Below are positions 8,665 through 13,909 of a stretch of 61,030 bases of DNA, one piece after another. Position 1 is the stretch's first letter. Each line of letters opens with the position of its first letter. The stretch is from a virus. The notes below the pieces were generated by a model. It saw nothing but the letters and a program-made list of their open reading frames with translations, made no database searches and was not told the DNA's origin. The stretch spans positions 1 through 61,030 of the IMG/VR virus record IMGVR_UViG_3300030099_002804. One strand, 5' to 3'. The translations under genes were made by a program, and so were the position numbers.

Positions 8665-10032
8665 TTACTCCTCATGGACTACTGGTGCGAATAGAGAACC
8701 GATGTAGCCCTCCTTTTCGTCAATTAGATATGCGGCCAAACCTGCGGTGCTGGTAGTGTAACCTGCTCTTGCGTGGTATCTGTCGTGACCTGCAAGGGAT
8801 GGCATCTGTACAATTAGGCATCCGTCTTTTTCAGTTAGGCGTTGGTGGTGAAGGTGTCCGTGGAACCATACTCTATGGTCTGTCTGTCCCCACTGCTTCT
8901 TTGCTTCGTTAGCCATTAGCCCAGCAAGGCTATTGGTCTTTTTGAGTCCGTCACCGTGGGTGAATCCAAGCAGTGTTGAACCGTACACTAGGTAACGGCG
9001 GTTAAAGGAGGATATGGTAATTGTGACATCATCACAACCTTCGTATGCCGCAGATAGGTACATCATTAGTGCGATAGTGGAATGACGGTCGTGATTACCA
9101 GCCATCATTACTACTTCGACAGGTGCGATTTGTCGCATCAAGTCAATGTGTTCTCGGGCTAACTTGCATCCGGTAATAAGGATTTCAGCAGGGGAACCAC
9201 ACATATCTTGCAGTGTGCCTTTTGTGGTGGTGCCTTGGTCGTTATCAACATGGAACCAATCGGAACCAGCACCGACATAGATTTTTTCGGGAGCAGATGG
9301 GATTCTGCTAACGAGGCTTTCGGTCTTTTCCATTAGACGCTTTCGTGCCTCCTCGAAGTTGTATGTCTCGCCTACTTCATCCTCCCAGCCGTGTTTTCCC
9401 CAATGGAAATCGGTAGGGCATACTACTAGAGCGTATGGTGACGGGGCCACAGGTAATTTTAGTTTCGGCACTTTAAATGCGGCTTTTGGTAGGTCTTTGA
9501 GATAGTTTAGTTTCCACTCAAGGTCACGCCACTTAACCGCATCTTCTTCGAGTGCCTTGCGTTCACGCTTGTATATTTCCTGTGCGGCATTGTGTTTGCG
9601 CTGGGATAGCAAGTCCTCAATGTGTTGCTCGGGTTCATCGAGCAGTTGCTCGTTAGATAGCGGGACTGTGGAGTGTGTTACTTTGTGCGCTCTTTTCCAA
9701 GCCAAGAAGTGTTCAACGGGCATATCGTATTTGATTGCCATTTCGGAGGCGGTCAACGGGGTGCCGTCAAAACCGGAGTAGTCACGGAGCATGGCTCGGT
9801 GCTTTTCACCGGACATGCTGATGTCCCCAAAGGTAAGGGCCGTAATGTATGTGTCGGAGGACTCGTCGTAGGAGTATGAATCGTCTTTGACTTCGCTCTC
9901 GTAATTGATTAGGCGCATCTCCCACGCCTTCACTGTTGAGTCGGGGTAGTATTGGTTTAGTAGTCGTGCGTAGCCGATTCTGCTACCGGGGTGTTCATCC
10001 ATGTGCTTTAGTATCGTGTCTTGATGGGACAT
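8665..10032 (-). CDS. calcineurin-like metallophosphoesterase, N-terminal helical/HTH domain
   Basis: 455 residues. The C-terminal half has the full metallophosphoesterase set: PTDFHWGKH, GSDWFHVDND, AGNHDRH, FTHGDG and WFHGHLHH. The N-terminal about 190 residues are helical; the segment LTASEMAIKYDMPVEHFLAWKRA looks like a helix-turn-helix and is followed by a charged coiled region. Phosphoesterases of this type are common beside terminases in marine phages and may act on DNA ends. This is the first gene of the late operon, with a TATA box about 25 bases before its ATG. Confidence 0.88.
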   Translation of the reverse strand: MSHQDTILKHMDEHPGSRIGYARLLNQYYPDSTVKAWEMRLINYESEVKDDSYSYDESSDTYITALTFGDISMSGEKHRAMLRDYSGFDGTPLTASEMAIKYDMPVEHFLAWKRAHKVTHSTVPLSNEQLLDEPEQHIEDLLSQRKHNAAQEIYKRERKALEEDAVKWRDLEWKLNYLKDLPKAAFKVPKLKLPVAPSPYALVVCPTDFHWGKHGWEDEVGETYNFEEARKRLMEKTESLVSRIPSAPEKIYVGAGSDWFHVDNDQGTTTKGTLQDMCGSPAEILITGCKLAREHIDLMRQIAPVEVVMMAGNHDRHSTIALMMYLSAAYEGCDDVTITISSFNRRYLVYGSTLLGFTHGDGLKKTNSLAGLMANEAKKQWGQTDHRVWFHGHLHHQRLTEKDGCLIVQMPSLAGHDRYHARAGYTTSTAGLAAYLIDEKEGYIGSLFAPVVHEE

Positions 10033-10046
10033 TAGTTGTTGGGTGT

Positions 10047-10065
10047 ACCCGCCACTTTATCAATG
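10047..10065 (-). promoter_or_regulatory. late-operon promoter, TATA-GTGGCGGG type
   Basis: On the minus strand reads TTGATAAAGTGGCGGGTAC, with a TATA-like GATAAA about 26 bases before the ATG at 10032. This implies a nearly leaderless late mRNA. The same TATA plus GTGGCGGG signature occurs at 24790 and 33375 on the plus strand. A T-rich stretch just upstream would also help end transcription from 10196. Confidence 0.6.
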
Positions 10066-10123
10066 TTTTCCAAAAAAAATTATCAAAAAAACGCATGGTG
10101 CTTGGCTGTCCCTATATACACAG

Positions 10124-10147
10124 GAGAGCCGATTTTTGGCGGCTCTC
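10124..10147 (-). terminator. hairpin terminator after the 10196 gene
   Basis: An 8-bp perfect stem (GAGAGCCG/CGGCTCTC) around an A/T-rich loop, about 50 bases downstream of the minus-strand gene ending at 10196 and followed by T runs around 10063-10090 on that strand. It separates the small zinc genes from the late operon. Confidence 0.5.
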
Positions 10148-10195
10148 GCATTAGTAAAAACAGGGCAGTTTTTCGTGATGCCCAGCACTAGAGAT

Positions 10196-10396
10196 TCAAT
10201 TCCTCAAGTCAAGAATCCACTTTGCAGCGTCTGAAGTGCCCCAGTTATCCGGTAGCATCTCAAACGGTACACAGCACCCAAATCCAAGGTTGGCCTTGGT
10301 TGCTAGTTTCTCTCCTACAATCTTCAGTGTACCACATCTGATACACCTAATCATGTTCGTCTTGTACATCTCTCTCAATTCTTTGTTACTTATCAT
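10196..10396 (-). CDS. small Cys-containing protein, unknown function
   Basis: 66 residues (MISNKELREMYKTNMIRCIR...). CIRC followed by GFGCC gives four cysteines, consistent with a zinc ribbon. The C-terminus ends in an amphipathic helix. The gene abuts the 10397 gene (adjacent stop and start), so the two form a bicistronic unit. No family recognised. Confidence 0.65.
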   Translation of the reverse strand: MISNKELREMYKTNMIRCIRCGTLKIVGEKLATKANLGFGCCVPFEMLPDNWGTSDAAKWILDLRN

Positions 10397-10594
10397 TCAA
10401 TTCTCCTCCATCTGAATGAACACATTGTCATCATCACTGATGACGAATAATACGCCACCGTGACAACGGCATCGTGCCCCGTCTTTGTTCTTCTTTACAT
10501 AATTCAGTCCACACATTGAGCAGACTTCGCTTAGTTGCTTGGTTCCTCGCACCATGCTACCCCGTATGCACCTACCCTTATCAATACTGCCCAT
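10397..10594 (-). CDS. small zinc-ribbon protein
   Basis: 65 residues. CSMC and CRCHG give a two-knuckle zinc ribbon, with an acidic C-terminus (SDDDNVFIQMEEN). Its likely promoter is the minus-strand TATA (TGATATATG) at about 10661-10668, giving a leader of around 45 bases. Function unknown; its neighbours are other zinc-ribbon genes. Confidence 0.65.
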   Translation of the reverse strand: MGSIDKGRCIRGSMVRGTKQLSEVCSMCGLNYVKKNKDGARCRCHGGVLFVISDDDNVFIQMEEN

Positions 10595-10660
10595 GTTTGC
10601 ACCACATAGACCACGATTTCAAGACCTAATCCAAATCACCACGAAATCAGACAATCAACA

Positions 10661-10765
10661 TATATCAGTAAGGTACTGCCCGCAAACTCAATAATAGAGA
10701 GAGAAAAAGAAAAGGAGAGAGAGGGGGGAGCCCCCGCCACCGGCGAACCGGTGACGAGGGCAAAT
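10661..10765. repeat. intergenic cassette 1: TATA-CAGTAAG, GA tract, GC hairpins
   Basis: Contains TATATCAGTAAGGTACTGCC (10661-10680), CTCAATAA, a GA-rich tract (10694-10727), then a GGGGGAGCCCCC-type stem and a perfect CACCGG-cgaa-CCGGTG hairpin. Read on the minus strand it is hairpin, pyrimidine tract, TTACTGATATAT, which could both terminate the 10776 gene and start the 10397 gene. Six cassettes of this plan lie between 10.6 and 17.4 kb. Confidence 0.7.
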
Positions 10766-10766
10766 C

Positions 10767-10780
10767 ACTGATTGCTCAGT
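10767..10780 (-). promoter_or_regulatory. 3'-end palindrome ACTGA-N4-TCAGT
   Basis: Minus strand ACTGAGCAATCAGT overlaps the stop codon of the 10776 gene and is followed by TTTGCCC and the hairpin of cassette 1. The same palindrome sits at 11155 and 12606, each just after a gene, and its half-site TCAGT(AA) also recurs inside the cassettes. Confidence 0.5.
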
Positions 10781-10958
10781 TACCTAGGATTTCAACCCAT
10801 AGGTTGTTTTTTTGCCAGCAATAGGCACAATAGAACGCCTGTCTAGGTTTTGCGTTCTGTGTGTGTGCTTCTTGGATAGTGGCTAGGTGCTTGTTCTCAT
10901 CACCTACCATTCTCCAATTACATGTCCCACAGTATTCGCAGGTTGTTATTTCAGCCAT
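10776..10958 (-). CDS. small zinc-ribbon protein
   Basis: 60 residues: MAEITTCEYCGTCNWRMVGD at the start and FYCAYCW later, so two CxxC knuckles. A strong Shine-Dalgarno (GGAGGTGAG) lies 8 bases before the ATG. The promoter is probably the TGATATATC at 11055 on the minus strand, giving a long leader of about 75 bases. A DNA- or RNA-binding role is likely from the fold only. Confidence 0.7.
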   Translation of the reverse strand: MAEITTCEYCGTCNWRMVGDENKHLATIQEAHTQNAKPRQAFYCAYCWQKNNLWVEILGN

Positions 10959-11054
10959 TTATTTCTCACCTCCTGTTGTTCCTCAACAATCTATCCGAGG
11001 AGTAGTCCCCTATTAAACCCAGCGATTGAGCAAATCAGACATGCGGTAGTTATG

Positions 11055-11154
11055 ATATATCAGTAAGGTACTGCCCCCGGCTCAGTAATAGAGAGAAAAA
11101 AAGAAAGAAAAGAGAGAGCCCCCCAGTGGAGCGAACTCCACTGAAGGGCGGCTT
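11055..11154. repeat. intergenic cassette 2: TATA-CAGTAAG, GA tract, hairpin
   Basis: ATATATCAGTAAGGTACTGC begins at 11055, nearly identical to cassette 1, followed by CTCAGTAATA, a GA/A-rich tract (11090-11118) and a hairpin AGTGGAGcgaaCTCCACT. The hairpin plus pyrimidine run on the minus strand suits a terminator for the 11196 gene. The TATA suits a promoter for 10776. Confidence 0.7.
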
Positions 11155-11168
11155 ACTGATTATTCAGT
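11155..11168 (-). promoter_or_regulatory. 3'-end palindrome ACTGA-N4-TCAGT
   Basis: Minus strand ACTGAATAATCAGT, about 28 bases after the stop of the 11196 gene and directly before the cassette 2 hairpin. Second of three copies (also 10767 and 12606). Confidence 0.5.
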
Positions 11169-11195
11169 TATACAATACTGCAACAATTGATTGAA

Positions 11196-11438
11196 TCAAT
11201 TGTAACTCTTCACTAGATGATGAGCGAACTTAGGCCACTTGTACACAAACTCAAATGGGTTTGTGTTCCAAATGTACAATTGCTCCTTCTGATAACCGCC
11301 GTAGCAGTGCTGAGGGTACATTGAAGCCCACTCAGCCAAAAATTGTTCATCTGTCATGTTACTCCTAACAACCGCCAACGCCTTGAACGCTGATTGGCTG
11401 ATATTGTAATCGCCGTTGGTCCATATCCTGTATGTCAT
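11196..11438 (-). CDS. small protein, unknown function
   Basis: 80 residues from the ATG at 11438 (MTYRIWTNGDYNISQSAFKA...), chosen because AGGAGGTGA precedes it; a longer start at 11486 has no such site. Rich in aromatic residues (YRIW, WASMYPQHCYGGY, YIWNTNPFEFVYKWP). No family recognised. Two TATA-like elements lie upstream (about 11545 and 11607 on the minus strand). Confidence 0.65.
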   Translation of the reverse strand: MTYRIWTNGDYNISQSAFKALAVVRSNMTDEQFLAEWASMYPQHCYGGYQKEQLYIWNTNPFEFVYKWPKFAHHLVKSYN

Positions 11439-11606
11439 ATTTTTCACCTCCTTGTTTGACGCTTCGTTCATTCTATTATCCACCATACGCTTCGCCTCTT
11501 TGACTCACTTCATCCTCTATCTGATTTCCGTATTGGTCATACTAACAGGTATGTTGTATATATACCCTTCTCGAAATCATCACCAAAATGCTCATTCAAT
11601 CAATAC

Positions 11607-11667
11607 AATATATGTTAGTAATACTTCCCTCTCGTCTTAGTAAGAAAAAAAAAGAGAGAGAGAGAGT
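11607..11667. repeat. intergenic cassette 3: TATA-TTAGTAA, GA tract
   Basis: AATATATGTTAGTAATAC, then TCTTAGTAAG, then an A9(GA)n tract (11643-11667). Shorter than the other cassettes and without a hairpin. On the minus strand it provides TTACTAACATATATTG upstream of the 11196 gene. Confidence 0.65.
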
Positions 11668-11914
11668 TAATCGTGGTACTGCGTGGCATTTTTCATTTTC
11701 CACGGTTGGCCGTGAAATCCAGCCGTGGGTTTATGTACTACCACCTGCTCGTCGGTGTATATCCGAGCAACGATAACCGGTAATCAGCAATCACACGAAA
11801 GTTGGTTTGACAGGTTGTTTGGAACGAAACTGGTAACAGAACGGGGAGCAACCCCGATGTCAAAAGCAGGATGTTTCTCCCATGAGTCCAGCGAGACAAT
11901 TCATGGAGACGAAC
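11668..11914 (+). other. gene-free leader with several hairpins
   Basis: No convincing gene lies between the GA tract and the plus-strand gene at 11915. I see nested complementary pieces: GTGGTAC (near 11675) with GTACTACCAC (near 11735), CCACGG with CCGTGG around 11700-11725, GCTCG...CGAGC (about 11747-11768), and GGGG-agcaa-CCCC (about 11841-11853). A TATA-like GTGTATAT lies at 11754. This could be a structured 5' leader or a separate RNA. Confidence 0.4.
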
Positions 11915-12604
11915 ATGATACACGAAAAGGAGGAAACAGTTGGAGTGATTCGACGCACCATCAACGCATTGTTGTTGGCCGTCATTCACATGTTGGGCTA
12001 CCAACAACCAACTGCGACCTTAGCAAGCAAGATGAAACAACTGGACCACCTATACACTGAGTATTTGGACCACTGTGCAACCGACTGGGTTGGATTCAAT
12101 CCACCCAGCAAGCGAACACAGACCATCCTCAGAAACAAGTGGATTAAAGTGATGAACCAACTTGCCAAGCAAATACTGAAGGAACTGGTCAAAATTGACT
12201 GTTCCTACTGTGGACTTGGTAATGTGTCTGAAAGTGACAAATGCGCCGGTCGAAAGGTCGGCAGTGGATTTGAAATCCAAGCATGGCAGAAGTCACCAAA
12301 GGCACCTAGAGTTTGGGTACTTGACACCGAAGAACACTGGATTAGACCTTGGGAGTCAGAATCCGGCGACTGGGAGTTTGTCGAGGAATCCGGGCACTGG
12401 GAATGGGGTAAATTGTACCTACCAGCACAGGGCAACTGTGCAGTAGGTCACGGACCCTACGAAGGTTCAGATAGACCAATGCACAACGCATTGGCTCATC
12501 TTGACAGTGAATCAGCACAACTGGTGCTGAATCACTTGGAATACGGCGACATTCCTAGCCGAATCCGAGTGGCACTAAACGAACTGGTTTCAGACCGAGT
12601 TTGA
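11915..12604 (+). CDS. unknown protein with Cys and Trp-rich middle
   Basis: About 229 residues from the ATG at 11915, preceded by GGAGA; a GTG at 11945 with GGAGG upstream is an alternative start. The N-terminal third is helical with a hydrophobic stretch (INALLLAVIHMLGY). CSYCG is followed by a conserved-looking CAG, then a Trp/Glu-rich stretch (EEHWIRPWESESGDWEFVEE, SGHWEWG) and GHGPYEGSDRPMHNALAHL. No family recognised. It ends in a strong terminator and may be an accessory factor. Confidence 0.65.
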   Translation: MIHEKEETVGVIRRTINALLLAVIHMLGYQQPTATLASKMKQLDHLYTEYLDHCATDWVGFNPPSKRTQTILRNKWIKVMNQLAKQILKELVKIDCSYCGLGNVSESDKCAGRKVGSGFEIQAWQKSPKAPRVWVLDTEEHWIRPWESESGDWEFVEESGHWEWGKLYLPAQGNCAVGHGPYEGSDRPMHNALAHLDSESAQLVLNHLEYGDIPSRIRVALNELVSDRV

Positions 12605-12605
12605 T

Positions 12606-12619
12606 ACTGAGTAATCAGT
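12606..12619 (+). promoter_or_regulatory. 3'-end palindrome ACTGA-N4-TCAGT
   Basis: ACTGAGTAATCAGT lies one base after the stop codon of the 11915 gene and is followed by TATTTGCCC and a strong hairpin. It is the plus-strand counterpart of the elements at 10767 and 11155. Confidence 0.5.
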
Positions 12620-12627
12620 TATTTGCC

Positions 12628-12725
12628 CTCCCCAGCACTTCGGTGCTGGGGAGTGGCTCCCTTTCGGGGGTGTCCTAGGCGAAGAAGCCGGGGCACCCCC
12701 ACCCCTTTTTATTATTTTTTTTATT
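12628..12725 (+). terminator. strong hairpin plus T-tract terminator
   Basis: An 11-bp stem CTCCCCAGCAC/GTGCTGGGGAG with a TTCG tetraloop (12628-12653), then a second GGGGTGTCC/GGGCACCCC-type stem (about 12667-12702), then a T-rich run (12704-12725). It ends transcription of the 11915 gene before cassette 4. Confidence 0.8.
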
Positions 12726-12729
12726 TGAA

Positions 12730-12800
12730 CATATATTAGTAAGGGTACTGCCCGCACTCAGTAAAAAAAAGAGAGAGAGAGAGAGAAGAGAGAGAGGCGG
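12730..12800. repeat. intergenic cassette 4: TATA-TTAGTAAG, GA tract
   Basis: CATATATTAGTAAGGGTACT begins at 12730, followed by GCCCGCACTCAGTAA and an A8(GA)n tract (12763-12797). It lies directly behind a plus-strand terminator. Read on the minus strand it would fire towards that terminator with no gene to express, so it does not behave as a simple minus-strand promoter. Confidence 0.7.
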
Positions 12801-12811
12801 CTTTCATTCTC

Positions 12812-13252
12812 TCAATTTACTCCCTCCAAATACATATCATAGGTGAAAGTCTGAGGGGGAAACACTCCATGCTTATCTAAGTATAGAGCCTGTTCTGCCG
12901 TTTCAATGTGCATGATACGCTTCAAGGTGTTAAGTCCTAGAATATCACAAATCTCGCCTTGAATCCTTGATGCTTTCAATTCACCCTCTAAAGTGAACGG
13001 GCAGTCATATTTTAGGTGTATAGTGTCATGTAATGCCCTAAATAGGATATTGAAGGGCGCACTGCCCCATATAGTTGAATGACTCTCTCCGCCCCATATC
13101 GGCATGGGTAACATTTTGTTATATGCCTCAATGACGGGCTCAAATCCCCTATCCTCAATTGTGACATAGAAGGGGTACACCCCGACATAATCACAGACCT
13201 TGAGAAGTCCGTTTTGTACTGCTTGCGTTAGTTCGGTAGGTATTGCGACCAT
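12812..13252 (-). CDS. unknown protein with HDxxH motif
   Basis: 146 residues from the ATG at 13252, which has a G-rich site (TAGGGGG) before it; a TTG at 13297 is possible but weaker. Carries RALHDTIHLKYDCPFTLEGE and later HIETAEQALYLDKHGVFPP. The HDTIH pattern could bind a metal. I do not recognise the family; similar small proteins occur in tailed phages. The promoter is probably the minus-strand TGATATATAC at about 13315. Confidence 0.65.
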   Translation of the reverse strand: MVAIPTELTQAVQNGLLKVCDYVGVYPFYVTIEDRGFEPVIEAYNKMLPMPIWGGESHSTIWGSAPFNILFRALHDTIHLKYDCPFTLEGELKASRIQGEICDILGLNTLKRIMHIETAEQALYLDKHGVFPPQTFTYDMYLEGVN

Positions 13253-13314
13253 GTACCCCCTACGATACCCCACTATATGAACCCAGCGTTTCAGCAAATA
13301 GTCAATGAATCAAG

Positions 13315-13384
13315 TATATATCAGTAAGACTTCACTTATCACGGCTCAGTAAGAGAGAGAGAGAAAAGAGAGAGAGAGAGAACC
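13315..13384. repeat. intergenic cassette 5: TATA-CAGTAAG, GA tract
   Basis: TATATATCAGTAAGAC (13315-13330), CGGCTCAGTAAG, then a GA tract (13352-13382). On the plus strand it is followed by direct repeats and a terminator hairpin at 13417, so it could give an RNA of about 110 bases with no gene in it. On the minus strand it provides the promoter for 12812. Confidence 0.7.
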
Positions 13385-13416
13385 CTATCATGAACGGCTT
13401 TACCTATCATGAACGG
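13384..13416. repeat. 14-base direct repeat, two copies
   Basis: CCTATCATGAACGG occurs at 13384-13397 and again at 13403-13416. The start-to-start spacing of 19 bases is about two helical turns. Such spacing suits a protein binding both copies on one DNA face. It lies between the GA tract and a terminator-like hairpin. Confidence 0.6.
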
Positions 13417-13417
13417 G

Positions 13418-13447
13418 CCGCCGACCCCCTCTCGGCGGGTGTTTTTT
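13418..13447 (+). terminator. hairpin plus T6 terminator with no gene upstream
   Basis: CCGCCGA/TCGGCGG stem around CCCCCTC, followed by GTTTTTT. It is oriented for plus-strand transcription, yet no plus-strand gene lies between 12604 and here. This suggests that the cassette 5 region is itself transcribed as a non-coding RNA. Confidence 0.6.
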
Positions 13448-13459
13448 GACCCCCTTGAG

Positions 13460-13498
13460 TATTTAAAGAACCGAACATGTTCGTTAATTCTTTATACC
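13460..13498 (+). promoter_or_regulatory. double TATA with 12-base palindrome (operator candidate)
   Basis: Two TATA-like boxes, TATTTAAAG (13460-13468) and TTTATACC (13491-13498), flank the perfect palindrome CGAACATGTTCG (13472-13483). A protein bound at the palindrome would sit where polymerase assembles from the first box. This is the only clear promoter before the amidoligase fusion gene, some 430 bases downstream. Confidence 0.6.
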
Positions 13499-13499
13499 A

Positions 13500-13682
13500 A
13501 CAGGGGGTATTCCGAGATTGCCCGCAAGGGCCGAAGCAATCGGACGCACATCCGAATTGAGGGAACCCCACTCAACCAAGCGCAAGTGCGGGGGGTTGTC
13601 GCTCTCAACACAAGTCCTACGGTGAAAATCCGTAGGCACCCTAGGTATCGCCACAGGCCTCAGTCGCTAGGGATAGGAGGAC
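13500..13682 (+). ncRNA. putative structured RNA or long structured leader
   Basis: Gene-free but rich in complementary segments: TCCGAgaTTGC (about 13511) with GCAATCGGA (about 13534), GGGCC-type inner pairs around a GCAA loop, AACCCC with GGGGTT (about 13563 and 13596), GCGCaagTGCG (about 13580), and a perfect 7-bp hairpin CCTACGG-tgaaaat-CCGTAGG (about 13617-13637). It ends in AGGAGG. It could be a riboswitch-like leader for the downstream ligase gene or an independent RNA. No known RNA family was recognised with confidence. Confidence 0.5.
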
Positions 13683-13817
13683 ATGATTACTCACCATGTC
13701 ACCATGTCAATTCGAGCGTTTAGCCTTGGCATGATACGGTCTGAAGGACCACGCTATGTTCCAACATGGGACCTCATGAATCCTCCTTCGTTCTTTTTTC
13801 AAATCCTATTCACCTAG
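13683..13817 (+). CDS. possible 44-residue leader peptide
   Basis: ATG directly after AGGAGG (spacing only two bases, shorter than usual) begins MITHHVTMSIRAFSLGMIRS and continues EGPRYVPTWDLMNPPSFFFQ. It is a plausible short gene or leader peptide between the structured region and the large ligase gene. No homologue known to me and no motif beyond an aromatic C-terminus, so it may be spurious. Confidence 0.3.
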   Translation: MITHHVTMSIRAFSLGMIRSEGPRYVPTWDLMNPPSFFFQILFT

Positions 13818-13909
13818 ATTGAGGAGATGCAATTCAATGATTCAATCAATCCAACTCCCTGTCCGACGATATACAAAGTCGGGTCACAGGCGAGGAGCGT
13901 GAAATGTAA

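Noticed and set aside
11725-12060. 111-codon plus-strand frame overlapping the 11915 gene
   Set aside because: Different frame from the better-supported gene, no ribosome site, and it crosses the hairpin-rich leader.
13600-13680. Cobalamin riboswitch, because of a GGTGAAAATCC-like segment and a GCCAC segment
   Set aside because: The remaining conserved boxes are missing and the spacing differs; an Infernal search would decide.
13409-13723. 104-codon plus-strand frame across the structured leader
   Set aside because: Covers hairpins, TATA boxes and the palindrome; Arg/Pro-rich translation with no ribosome site.
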